From: Myxococcales bacterium
GTDB lineage: Bacteria; Myxococcota_A; Polyangia; Palsa-1104; JAEUJZ01
Assembly: GCA_016794505.1 (NCBI GenBank)
Contig: JAEUJZ010000037.1
Span: forward strand, 186,001-250,000
Reading direction: 5' to 3'
Length of the DNA stretch: 64,000 nucleotides
Of this stretch, positions 34,463-42,973 are shown piece by piece. Made by a program: the position numbers and the translations under genes. Positions within the stretch are counted from its first letter, which is position 1. Each line of letters opens with the position of its first letter. The notes under the pieces were generated by a model. The model saw only the letters and a list, made by a program, of their open reading frames with translations. It did not search any database and was not told the DNA's origin.

Positions 34463-35413
34463 ATGTCGTCGAGTCCATCGGCGCCCGCTTCATCGACTGC
34501 CGTGTCTGTTCCCGTCACACGATTTGCGCCATCGCCAACGGGCTATTTGCACCTGGGGCATGCGTACTCGGCCCGTTTCGCGTGGGCGGCCGCGCGGGCG
34601 TCCGGCGGGCGCTTTCTTTTGCGCATTGAAGACATCGATCGCACGCGCTGCCGACCCGAATTCACCGAGGCTCTGATCGACGATCTGCGCTTTTTGGGCC
34701 TGTCCTGGGATGGCGAGGTGCGGGTTCAGTCCGCGCATAGGGCCGAGTACGCCGACGTTCTCGATGCGCTGCAGGCGCAGGCTCTTGTGTACCCCTGCTT
34801 CTGTACGCGCGCCGAGATCGCTTCAGAGATCCGCCAAGCCGAGACGGCACCGCACGATCTGCCGGCTCCCGAGCCCGTGTCCCCGTCTGGCTTGCCAGTC
34901 CCGCAGGTCGGCCGGCTGTATCCCGGCACCTGTCGCCGTCTGTCGCGGGATGAAGCCGATGCGCGTATCGCCCACGGACAGAGCTATGCGCTGCGCCTGG
35001 ACAGCACACGGGCGCTTGAGCGCGCCCAGACGCTCGCATCGCGCCCCTTGGTGTTTTACGACCGACGCTTTGGCGAGGTGCCGGTGACCCTGTCCCACGT
35101 GGGAGATGTCGTTCTGGGTCGAAAAGAAGTCCGCGCCAGCTATCACGTGGCGGTCACGCTGGATGATCAGCTGCAGGGCGTCACGCTGGTCACGCGCGGC
35201 GAAGACCTGTTTCATGCGACGCATATCCACCGCGTCCTGCAGACGCTGTTCGGCTGGCGCGAGCCCGAGTACGCGCATCATCCATTGCTCACCGACAGCC
35301 ACGGAGAGCGCTTGGCCAAGCGCCGAGGCTCGCCCTCGCTGCGCAGCCTGCGCAACGAAGGCCGCAGCGCCGCCGAGATCTGGGCCCTGGCCGGCCTTCC
35401 GCCCCTCGCATAG
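34463..35413 (+). CDS. gluQ: Glutamyl-Q tRNA(Asp) synthetase
   Basis: A 316-residue truncated GluRS paralogue of the length expected for GluQ-RS (YadB). RFAPSPTGYLHLGHAYSA holds the HIGH motif (HLGH), and ERLAKRRG takes the place of KMSKS. CFC together with YPGTC fits the family's zinc site. No anticodon-binding domain is present. The enzyme attaches glutamate to queuosine in the tRNA(Asp) anticodon. The ATG has a weak ribosome-binding site; a GTG at 34502, close to VTRFAPS, would remove a Ser/Ala-rich leader and may be the true start. Three 12-bp repeats follow the stop directly. Confidence 0.92.
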   Translation: MSSSPSAPASSTAVSVPVTRFAPSPTGYLHLGHAYSARFAWAAARASGGRFLLRIEDIDRTRCRPEFTEALIDDLRFLGLSWDGEVRVQSAHRAEYADVLDALQAQALVYPCFCTRAEIASEIRQAETAPHDLPAPEPVSPSGLPVPQVGRLYPGTCRRLSRDEADARIAHGQSYALRLDSTRALERAQTLASRPLVFYDRRFGEVPVTLSHVGDVVLGRKEVRASYHVAVTLDDQLQGVTLVTRGEDLFHATHIHRVLQTLFGWREPEYAHHPLLTDSHGERLAKRRGSPSLRSLRNEGRSAAEIWALAGLPPLA

Positions 35414-35418
35414 CTACG

Positions 35419-35454
35419 CGTCGGCTTCTTCGTCGGCTTCTTCGTCGGCTTTTT
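35419..35454. repeat. Three tandem 12-bp repeats
   Basis: CGTCGGCTTCTT occurs twice in a row and a third time as CGTCGGCTTTTT, starting six bases after the gluQ stop codon. The unit keeps reading frame (four codons) but no supported gene covers it. It may be slippage DNA, or the T-rich last copy may help end transcription. Confidence 0.7.
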
Positions 35455-35521
35455 GTTCGCGTTCGTGGCCTGGCTCCCCTGCCCCGTCGCACAGCCGCCG
35501 GCACGCAAGTCGAGATAAAGA

Positions 35522-37330
35522 TTGCTTCGACCGCGCAAGATTCCTTACCATTTTGGTGTGTTGGATAAGCACGAGCAGCCAGCGCCAACCGGGGGGAGCG
35601 AGGGCCGCGGCAAGAGCACAGGCACCTCCTCGGGCGGAGTGAGCGCAGTCGCCCCCAGCGCTGTGGCCAGCCTCGCCAACAGCTCAGGCGGCGTCCCTCC
35701 CGTCGAGACCGGGAGCCCGGCCAGCAGTCGCTCGCGTTCGAACGGCTGGTCCCATCAGGGCTCGGGCGGAGGCTTCGCCGCCATGAGCCAGCCCGCCGGC
35801 ATCCAGCGCATTCTGCCGCGATCGCTGTGGATGCAGACCATCTGCCTCTTGGCGCTGTCGATCGCCGTCACCGTGACGATCGGCGGGCCGCTTGTGTGGC
35901 CGCGCATGCAGAAGCAGGTCCACGATCAGCTCGTGCGACGCGGACGGACGATGGTGCGCGCCCTGGTCAAAGACTTTGAGCTGCGCAGCGCCATCAGCCA
36001 GCGGGACATGGCCCTGGCTCACTCCGTCGCGCAGGCCTTGGTGCTCAGCGACGAAGACGTGCGCTATGTGGCCGTGCTGCGGGGTCAGGACGTGCTGGCC
36101 AGCGCTCCGAGCAGCGCCCCCAAAGATGAAATCCTAGGCGCCGCCGCCCAGCCCGAGAGCCCATCGGATAGCGACTCGCTGCGGATCGCGCAGCCGGTGC
36201 CGGTGGGGGATGGCAGCGCCACCGTGATCTTGGGCCTGTCCAAGCAGCGCTCGCTGGAGCGCGCCCTGCAGCAGACGCTAGGCACGCTGGCGACCGCATC
36301 GCTGGGGGTCTTCACTCTGTTCATCCTGTTCTTTTTTCGCTGGGTCGCCGGCCGCCTGAACCACATGGTTCGCTTCGCCCAAGGCGTCGCCAGCGGCGTA
36401 CTGAACGAGCACCTGCCTGACACGACCAGCGACGATCTGGGACGGCTGGCCCAGGCGCTGCGGGCGATGGCGCAGCGCACCGGAGAGGTCATCGTGCAGC
36501 TCATGGAAGCCTCGCGTCAGCTCACCACGGCCTCGTCCGAGCTGCTCGATGCCGCGACGCTGCAGTCCAAGAACATGAGCGACCAAGGCACCAGCGTCGC
36601 CGAGATGGGAGCCACCGTCGCCGAATTGCGTCAGACCTTTATCGAAGCGACCAGCAAAGCGGAAGCGGTCATCGATCTTGCGCGGCGCTCGGAAGAGTCT
36701 TCGTCCGGCGGCAGCTCGGCCGTCCGCGAGAGCATCGAAGGCATGGTGCATATTCGCGATCAGGTCGCCGCCATCACCCAGACCATCCACGGCCTGCTTG
36801 AGCGCACCGACCAGATCAACGCCATCATCGAAGTCGTCAACGACCTGGCCGAGCAGTCGAATATTCTGGCGCTCAACGCTGGCATCGAAGCGGCGCGGGC
36901 GGGTGAGCACGGCCGCGGCTTTTCGGTGGTCGCCCGCGAAGTGCGCAACCTCGCCGAGCGCAGCAAAGAGTCAACCGCCGAAGTGCGCACCATGCTGCAG
37001 CAGATCCGCCAAGCCGGTCGCGAAGCCGGCCGCGTGATCGAAGAGGGCACGCGCCGCGCCGAACATGGCGTCGCTTTGGCCAATGCCGCGGGCGACTCGA
37101 TTCAGCGGCTGGGCGACACCATCGTCACCTCGTCGGCGTCTGCCATGCAGATCGCGACCTTGACCCGCCAGCAGTCCGTCGGCATCGATCAGATCTGGCA
37201 AGCCACCAAGGGCATCGACCAGTTCACCCGCGACGCCACCCGCGGCATCAGCCGCCTTGAGTCCGCGGCCGGCAACATGAAGGCCCTCGCCAGCCGCCTG
37301 AGCGACGTCGTCGGCCGCTACAAAGTCTGA
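35522..37330 (+). CDS. Methyl-accepting chemotaxis protein
   Basis: A transmembrane chemoreceptor of up to 602 residues. Counting from a TTG at 35522, residues 1-100 are polar, low-complexity and Ser/Gly-rich; TM1 is at about 104-124, a periplasmic domain of about 130 residues follows, TM2 is at about 255-278, then HAMP and the MCP signalling helices. The hairpin tip has [20 protein letters not shown] and EVRNLAERS, the CheA/CheW contact region. There is no C-terminal CheR pentapeptide. The start is uncertain: ATG at 35783 has GGAGG ten bases upstream and would remove the N-terminal tail. It reports to CheA, which is not in the window. Confidence 0.9.
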   Translation: MLRPRKIPYHFGVLDKHEQPAPTGGSEGRGKSTGTSSGGVSAVAPSAVASLANSSGGVPPVETGSPASSRSRSNGWSHQGSGGGFAAMSQPAGIQRILPRSLWMQTICLLALSIAVTVTIGGPLVWPRMQKQVHDQLVRRGRTMVRALVKDFELRSAISQRDMALAHSVAQALVLSDEDVRYVAVLRGQDVLASAPSSAPKDEILGAAAQPESPSDSDSLRIAQPVPVGDGSATVILGLSKQRSLERALQQTLGTLATASLGVFTLFILFFFRWVAGRLNHMVRFAQGVASGVLNEHLPDTTSDDLGRLAQALRAMAQRTGEVIVQLMEASRQLTTASSELLDAATLQSKNMSDQGTSVAEMGATVAELRQTFIEATSKAEAVIDLARRSEESSSGGSSAVRESIEGMVHIRDQVAAITQTIHGLLERTDQINAIIEVVNDLAEQSNILALNAGIEAARAGEHGRGFSVVAREVRNLAERSKESTAEVRTMLQQIRQAGREAGRVIEEGTRRAEHGVALANAAGDSIQRLGDTIVTSSASAMQIATLTRQQSVGIDQIWQATKGIDQFTRDATRGISRLESAAGNMKALASRLSDVVGRYKV

Positions 37331-37381
37331 GCGTGAAATCCCCGCCTTTTGGCCCGCCGGCTTGGACTATGCTGCGCGGCC

Positions 37382-38803
37382 ATGCGTATGTGCCTTGTCG
37401 TGTGGGCGCTGGGCCTTGTTCCCCCAGCGGCCGAAGCCAGCCCCCTGTCGCTCGCCGAAGCGGTCGCAACCGCGCTCAAGCAGAACCCCAGCGTACGCGC
37501 AGCGCTTTCGGGGGCTCAGGCGGCGCAAGCACGGGTGGGCCTGGCGCGCTCGCCCTGGCTGCCGCAGCTCAATGCCAACGCGCAAGTGCGCGCCGACAGC
37601 AGCTATCAGACCGGGGTCACCGCCGGGGCCGAAGCGGTCAATACGCTGCGCTATAGCGGCGGCCTGCAGCTCAGCCAGCTTGTCTATGACTTCGGTCGCA
37701 CCTCGGCGCGCATCGCTGGCGCGGAAGCCGGCACCCTGGCCGCCATTGCCGACAGCGAGACCACGCGCTCGCAGGTGGCTCTGCGCGCCATCGCGTCGTT
37801 TTATTCCGTGCTGCAGGCCGAAGCGCTGCGCGATGTCAGCCGCCGCACCCTGGAACAGCAGCAGCAGCGCCGCCTGCAGTCCGAGAGCTTCTTTCGCATC
37901 GGCACCCGCCCCGAGATCGACGTCCTGATCGCCCGCACCGCCGTGGCCAATGCCGAGCTAGCCCTGGTGCAGGCCGACAACGCCGTCTGGATCGCTCGGA
38001 CTCAGCTCCTGGAAGCCTTGGGGATCCAAAGCGACCCAGAGCCAGGCGCGACCCAAGAACGCGCTGCGCCAAGCGGCGTACAGCCTGCGGACGAAGCCTG
38101 GCTGAGTCGTCCTTTGCAAGCGGCGGCCAGCCCGCCTTTGCCCCAGGAAGCGGTCGATCCCCAGGTCGATACCCTCTTGGATGGCGCGCTGCAGAACCGG
38201 CCGGACTACCAAGCCCAGCGCGAGCGCGTCCGACAAGCCGAAGCCACGGTGCGGGCGCTGCGCGGTGACTACCTGCCGCAGCTTTCGCTGGGGCTAAACG
38301 GACAGCTCAGCGGCAGCATCGGCGGCCTGACCGTCGGCACCGTGGGAGGCACCAGCCGCCTGGACGTACCGACCGCGGGCCAGCCTGGCTTTGCCGTGAC
38401 CGGCTCGCTGTCGCTTTCGTGGCCGATTCTTTCGGGCCTGTCCACGGTGTACGGCCTGCGCGAAGCCCACGCCAACCTGCTGGCCGCCCGCGCCACGCTG
38501 GATGCCTTGCGCCTGTCCCTGCGCAGCCAGCTTCTGTCCGCGCTGTATCAGCTTCGCGCGGCCGTGCGCAGCGTTCAGGCGGCCCGCGCGCTGTCCGCCC
38601 AAGCCGACCGCCAGCTTGAGATGGCCCGCGGTCGCTATCAAGCCGGAGTCGGCAGCGCCATCGAGCTGGGCGATGCCGCAGTGACCGCCGCGAGCGCGCA
38701 AGGCCAGCGGGTGCAGGCCGAGTACGCCCTGTACAGTGCCCGCGCCACCCTGCTGTGGCACATCGGCCAGCTCATCCCTACCCTGCGCCCCCTTACTAAC
38801 TAG
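37382..38803 (+). CDS. TolC-like outer membrane efflux protein
   Basis: A 473-residue outer membrane channel of the OEP/TolC family. A signal peptide ends in AEAS, directly followed by PLSLAEAVATALKQNPSV, the family's conserved opening. Two homologous halves of long amphipathic helices follow; each holds the expected turn region, and YQAGVGSAIELGDAAV near the C-terminus is a typical RYxxG-S/A-xxxLxDA segment. It would form the exit duct of a tripartite export system. No membrane-fusion or inner-membrane pump gene is adjacent. It starts 51 bp after the chemoreceptor stop. Confidence 0.92.
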   Translation: MRMCLVVWALGLVPPAAEASPLSLAEAVATALKQNPSVRAALSGAQAAQARVGLARSPWLPQLNANAQVRADSSYQTGVTAGAEAVNTLRYSGGLQLSQLVYDFGRTSARIAGAEAGTLAAIADSETTRSQVALRAIASFYSVLQAEALRDVSRRTLEQQQQRRLQSESFFRIGTRPEIDVLIARTAVANAELALVQADNAVWIARTQLLEALGIQSDPEPGATQERAAPSGVQPADEAWLSRPLQAAASPPLPQEAVDPQVDTLLDGALQNRPDYQAQRERVRQAEATVRALRGDYLPQLSLGLNGQLSGSIGGLTVGTVGGTSRLDVPTAGQPGFAVTGSLSLSWPILSGLSTVYGLREAHANLLAARATLDALRLSLRSQLLSALYQLRAAVRSVQAARALSAQADRQLEMARGRYQAGVGSAIELGDAAVTAASAQGQRVQAEYALYSARATLLWHIGQLIPTLRPLTN

Positions 38804-38837
38804 ATCCCACCGAATCGCGCGGGGTTCGCTGGGTTTA

Positions 38838-38863
38838 AGACCTCCGATCTAGATCGGAGGTCT
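38838..38863. repeat. Perfect 26-bp palindrome in a convergent intergenic region
   Basis: A perfect 13-bp inverted repeat with no spacer, arms AGACCTCCGATCT and its complement, lies between the ends of the TolC-like gene (plus) and the PEGA gene (minus). No T-run flanks it on either side. A shared transcript-ending hairpin for both genes is likely; a protein-binding site is the alternative. Confidence 0.6.
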
Positions 38864-38940
38864 ACATCGGAATGAAATTGAACGTTTCGTCACACTTTGC
38901 TGGTAGCAACCCACTCGCAGGGAACCGGATACATCCCCGT

Positions 38941-39981
38941 CTAGCGGATCACCACGGTGCCCGGCACGCGCGTCATGTCTGGGGGCGGCTTGTCCGTCGC
39001 AAAGTAGATCGCCAAGCCCGTGGCCGCGACCGCCGCGACACCCGCCCCGATGCCGGCCCAGACGTACCAGCGCTTGTACCAGGGCGTCTGGATGGCCTCG
39101 CGCTGCAGGCGGGCCTCGACCTCGACCACGGTATCGGGCATGACCGTGACCGCCGCCTGAAACGGCAGGAAGCGCGGCTTTTCAATCAGCAGGCGATAGT
39201 TGCCGGGGGCCAGCACCGAAAGCGGCTCGGCAAGCGGTGTCTGCCCCTTGGGCTTGGCATTGACATAGACCTGCGCGCCAGAGCCCTCTGCGTCGGTGCT
39301 GATGCGAATCTGGCCATAGCGCTTAAACGCCTCGGGTGGGTAAAGCTGCTGCAGCCAGCCCAAGAGCCGCGTCTCATCGACGCCCTGCCCGTTCGACAGC
39401 GAGTCGGCATAGCGAGCGATCACGCGCTTTTCCGCCACGTCGATGCGCTGCAGCGCCAAGACGACATCGCCGAGCTGGCTGACCGCCAGCAGAAGGACTT
39501 CTTTGGCTTGCAGCTTTTCCCCGACGCCGGTTAGGCAGCGCGTCTCGCCATCGCAGCGAGCGACCTCGGCGTCGACCTGCGGCCCCAAGCGACGGCGGGC
39601 TTCGACCAGGTTGATGACCGAAAGCGACGTGTTCTGCTGCAGCGCCAGGGTCAGCCGCTCGACCAAGTCGGCAAGCTGTTTGACATCGTTGCGGTATTCA
39701 AACAGCGCCACCGCATCGCCCGAGGCCGAAGCCGGAGCCGGCGTGCCAGCCTGAGCGACCCGCAGCGAGCCGATGGGCGGCATATTGTCGCGATGGCTGC
39801 GCGATGCCGAGCGCCCGCCATCGCGGCCACTGCCGCCTGCGCCGCCACCTGCCGCCCGCGTCCGCTCGGCCTGGGCCTGCATCGGCACGAGCAGCCCCAA
39901 AGCCAGCACCCACCCGGTAAAGGCAACGCGCAGGCCCAGGGCGCCCACCCGCCGCACAGAAGAAGTATTCGAGGAGGCCAT
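38941..39981 (-). CDS. PEGA-domain exported protein with C-terminal membrane helix
   Basis: A 346-residue protein. The ATG at 39981 gives a signal peptide ending QAQAE; the gene starts only two bases after the upstream lipoprotein's stop, behind a GAGG-type site lying inside that gene. A Gly/Ser-rich linker comes first, then an alpha/beta region with one close Cys pair (ARCDGETRC), then a PEGA-like beta domain (QVYVNAKPKGQTPLAEPLSVLAPGNYRLLIEK), and finally a hydrophobic helix with VWAGIGAGVAAVAATGLAIYF near the C-terminus. PEGA proteins often bind surface or peptidoglycan-linked structures. It probably works with the lipoprotein encoded just upstream. Confidence 0.78.
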   Translation of the reverse strand: MASSNTSSVRRVGALGLRVAFTGWVLALGLLVPMQAQAERTRAAGGGAGGSGRDGGRSASRSHRDNMPPIGSLRVAQAGTPAPASASGDAVALFEYRNDVKQLADLVERLTLALQQNTSLSVINLVEARRRLGPQVDAEVARCDGETRCLTGVGEKLQAKEVLLLAVSQLGDVVLALQRIDVAEKRVIARYADSLSNGQGVDETRLLGWLQQLYPPEAFKRYGQIRISTDAEGSGAQVYVNAKPKGQTPLAEPLSVLAPGNYRLLIEKPRFLPFQAAVTVMPDTVVEVEARLQREAIQTPWYKRWYVWAGIGAGVAAVAATGLAIYFATDKPPPDMTRVPGTVVIR

Positions 39982-39983
39982 GG

Positions 39984-41798
39984 TTAGCGACGTCCGAAGA
40001 GCACGCTGGCAGCGCTGGGGATGTAGCCGTCCTGATAGCCAATCAGGTACGGGTTGCTGTCCGTCGGGTCGCAGGCGGTAAAGCACGGATCGCCTGTGTC
40101 GCCGAGGTTGTCATAGAACGTCGCACGGCAGCTCTGGTTCTGCACACCCACGACATAGTCCTGCTCGCGCGAGCCGCTCTGCAGGTTCACCGAGACGACG
40201 TGATACATGTAGCCCGACCACTTCATGTAGCAGACGTCGTTGGTCGGCGTGTCGCGGAACACAAAGACGCCCCGGCCACTGGGATGGGTGCGGTGCTGCA
40301 CGCGCAAGAGCACCAAGGCGCGGGCCCGGTCCGGCGTCACCGCGATGCTGTACGAGAGCACATCGGTGGGCGCGAGCAGGATGCTCACCGCATGGGGGAT
40401 GCCCGTGGTCACGCGATAGGGAATCGTCCATGTCGGCAGGTCAAAGTGCGAGGTCCGCCAGACGGTCGTGTTGGGCTCTAGCACGCGGATGGCGGCGCGC
40501 ATCGTGACGCCGCGATCGTCGGTGACGTCTTCGGCTCCGACCGTCACCAGGGCTCTGCCGACCACCGCGATGTCCGCCACCCCCGGTGCCGGCAAGACGA
40601 TGCGGTCGGCGCCGATGACGACCCGGCCGGGACGCTTGGCCCCCGGAACCAGCACGCAGGGCTGCACCAGCACGCGCTCGCCCTGGTCGTTGTACGCCAC
40701 CGCCGTCGTATACGGCAGCGACAAGAGCTCAAGCTGGGCGCCCGTCTGTGGGTCATAGCTGCGCAGCGTCGACTTGCCCTCGCCCGACAGCGTCATACAG
40801 TCGGGCTGGTCGTTCAGAAGCGGCGGCGGCGAGTGCAGCACGTCGATGCGGCCGTTGGGTGCATAGGCCGCGGCAAGCGGCGGCGCCACCGGGGCGCTCA
40901 TCGTCGACTGGACATCGATGGAAAGCGGGCTGCCATCGGTGGTCCGACTGCGCAAGCCCCCCAGATCGCGCAACAACACGATGCGCCCCACCCGGCCCGT
41001 CACTTGCGGCGGCTTTAGGTACGACAGCACCACCGCCGCCTGGTCCTGCGGGTCGATGACGATGGCCTGCGCCGGCAGCGCCGCATCCAGATCGATGCTG
41101 CCGCGGTCTTCCAGCTTCAGCGTGTCGACGACATGCAGCTTGCCGGCGCGACTGGCCAGAAGCAGCGACTGCCCATCGAAGGTCCCCGCCGCCGCAATCA
41201 CGGGCGAGGCCGTCCCCCCCGTCTTGTCGAACTGCATATCGTACTGAGAAATCAGCGGGCTGCCGGCGTTGGGGTCAATGACCCGCAGCTTGGTCTCGTC
41301 CTTCAGTGGCGTATAGAGCTGCTGGTTGGGGGCAAACACCGGATCCGAGGGGGGCGACTGCGCCAAGAGCTTGTTGTTGCCGCCAAAAAACACCAGCGGT
41401 CGACGGAGCTCAAGGACGATATCGCTGTCGTTGCCATAGCCCCACGAGACGCTGCGCGACAGCGCCAGGCCCAGCACCTGCTGACCGGCGGCACCGACGG
41501 CGAGCATGCGCAGATCGCGCGGCTCGGACACGCCGATGGCCCCCAGATCCAGGTCGACATTGGGCGACATCCCCGCCGGCACCGCGTCAAAGCGGCTGCG
41601 CGCCAGGACCATGTCGGTCTTGCCATCGCGGAACTCAATCGCCGAGGCCCGCGGATCGGAAAGCGGCGACAACAGTGCATCGTCCGGCGGCGGCGTGGCA
41701 TGCACGCGAAAGCGAACCTGTCCAGGGTTCGGCGGGCTCGAACACGCAGCCAGCGTCGAGGCCAAGGCCATGACTGAGACGAAAAAGACCTGCCGCAT
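39984..41798 (-). CDS. Large lipoprotein of unknown function, probable beta-propeller
   Basis: A 604-residue protein with the lipoprotein signal MRQVFFVSVMALASTLAAC. The ORF stays open well upstream, but the signal peptide fixes the start at 41798. The body has repeated short beta segments such as LLLASRAGKLHVVDTL and AIVIDPQDQAAVVLSYL, suggesting a WD/NHL-like propeller. The C-terminal part has two Cys pairs (CRATFYDN, DPCFTACDP). I do not recognise a family. It is followed after two bases by the PEGA protein, so the two are almost certainly made together. Confidence 0.75.
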   Translation of the reverse strand: MRQVFFVSVMALASTLAACSSPPNPGQVRFRVHATPPPDDALLSPLSDPRASAIEFRDGKTDMVLARSRFDAVPAGMSPNVDLDLGAIGVSEPRDLRMLAVGAAGQQVLGLALSRSVSWGYGNDSDIVLELRRPLVFFGGNNKLLAQSPPSDPVFAPNQQLYTPLKDETKLRVIDPNAGSPLISQYDMQFDKTGGTASPVIAAAGTFDGQSLLLASRAGKLHVVDTLKLEDRGSIDLDAALPAQAIVIDPQDQAAVVLSYLKPPQVTGRVGRIVLLRDLGGLRSRTTDGSPLSIDVQSTMSAPVAPPLAAAYAPNGRIDVLHSPPPLLNDQPDCMTLSGEGKSTLRSYDPQTGAQLELLSLPYTTAVAYNDQGERVLVQPCVLVPGAKRPGRVVIGADRIVLPAPGVADIAVVGRALVTVGAEDVTDDRGVTMRAAIRVLEPNTTVWRTSHFDLPTWTIPYRVTTGIPHAVSILLAPTDVLSYSIAVTPDRARALVLLRVQHRTHPSGRGVFVFRDTPTNDVCYMKWSGYMYHVVSVNLQSGSREQDYVVGVQNQSCRATFYDNLGDTGDPCFTACDPTDSNPYLIGYQDGYIPSAASVLFGRR

Positions 41799-42215
41799 GC
41801 CCCGACTATAGCAGCAGGCCGCGCGAATCCAGCGGCGATCGAGTGGCCGGCCCACCCTCGGCATGGCGGCGACGAAAAAACCGTGAGCAGGGGCGAGAGC
41901 GAGCCGCTTGCTCCGGCGCAAAGCCTGCCGCAGGCGGAACGGCGTGCGCTGCACCATGGCCAAGGCATGAACCCCCCGGCCGAACCGCCGCTTCACCGCG
42001 CGCATCCCTTGCGCAGCGCCAGCCGGCAGCGCCTGGCCCGTTGTCCAGGCAGCGCGCAGTGCGGCGAGACCCGGCTTTCCCCTGGGGACATCGCATGCGG
42101 TCCAACCTGTCATCGGCAAGACCACGGAGAAGGGGGGACCCAGCCACCTGCGGCGCGATTTTCCATTGCCAGTGCAAGCCGGAAATACGTATCTTTCGCA
42201 AAAAGAGGAGACGAG
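41799..42215. other. Divergent intergenic region
   Basis: About 417 bases between the lipoprotein (minus) and the coiled-coil protein (plus). An open plus-strand frame reaches back over 300 bases but has no ribosome-binding site or plausible protein. The last 50 bases are less GC-rich and probably contain the plus-strand promoter; no clear -35/-10 pair stands out. Confidence 0.5.
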
Positions 42216-42911
42216 ATGCCCCGAATTCGCGACGAAAACACCGGCACCGAGGAGCTTCTGCGCGATGCGCGCTATCACTATGCTGCGCTGTTGGCCGATC
42301 CCGAGACGGCCCACCTTTCGGCCAGCGTCAAAAAGCAGATGGACGCGCTGCAACAGGCCGAGGCTGCGTCGCAGGACGCCGACCTGGTGAGCCTGGAAAA
42401 GCAGGCGCTGTGGAACCGCGCGGAATACCTGCACGATCAGAAGCAGCGCGTGCTGGAGCTTTGGGTCCAGGGCGCCGTCGGCAAGAACCGCCGCGCTCCC
42501 GCCTATGCCGAGCTGTATCCGCACGGTCTATCGGACGTGATCGCGCTCTCCGGGGAAGAACAAGAGCGGCGCGTCGGCCTGCTGGTCAGCAAGCTTGGGC
42601 AGCACCACGCCGACCTGCACAAAAAGGTCGGCAAAGAGCTGGAAAAGCTGGCGCAAGAGGCCACCTTGGCTGAAAAGGCGCAAAAAGAAGCCGAGACCGC
42701 TGCCGAGCACGCATACCTGGATGTGCGCGCCGCGCGCAGCGAGCTTTCGCGACAGCTTCGACGCAACGAAGGCGCCTTGATCTCGCTGTTCCCCGGCGAC
42801 CGCGCCCGCATCCGCCTGTACTATCGCCGACCGACGAAGACCCGCCCCGAAGACCCCACCCCCACACCCCAGCCCCCCCCCGCACCGGGGCCAGCGCCAG
42901 GGCCCGTCTGA
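42216..42911 (+). CDS. Coiled-coil protein of unknown function
   Basis: A 231-residue soluble protein. The start at 42216 follows AAAGAGGAGACGAG; longer in-frame readings lack this site. Residues about 10-75 and 125-190 are rich in Ala, Glu, Gln, Lys and Leu with heptad spacing and should form coiled coils; the tail after residue 210 is a Pro-rich low-complexity run ending PAPGPAPGPV. There is no signal peptide or membrane helix. I do not recognise a family. It converges with the ADYC lipoprotein gene, 62 bp away. Confidence 0.75.
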   Translation: MPRIRDENTGTEELLRDARYHYAALLADPETAHLSASVKKQMDALQQAEAASQDADLVSLEKQALWNRAEYLHDQKQRVLELWVQGAVGKNRRAPAYAELYPHGLSDVIALSGEEQERRVGLLVSKLGQHHADLHKKVGKELEKLAQEATLAEKAQKEAETAAEHAYLDVRAARSELSRQLRRNEGALISLFPGDRARIRLYYRRPTKTRPEDPTPTPQPPPAPGPAPGPV

Positions 42912-42973
42912 GTTTTTGGGGGGGGCGAGAAAGGGCAGAGCGGGAAGAGAGAAGCCGCGATGGAGCGGGACGG

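Noticed and set aside
38804..38940. GGGTTCG-containing stretch checked for a tRNA
   Set aside because: No acceptor stem, D arm or anticodon arm can be laid out around it; the palindrome explains the local symmetry.
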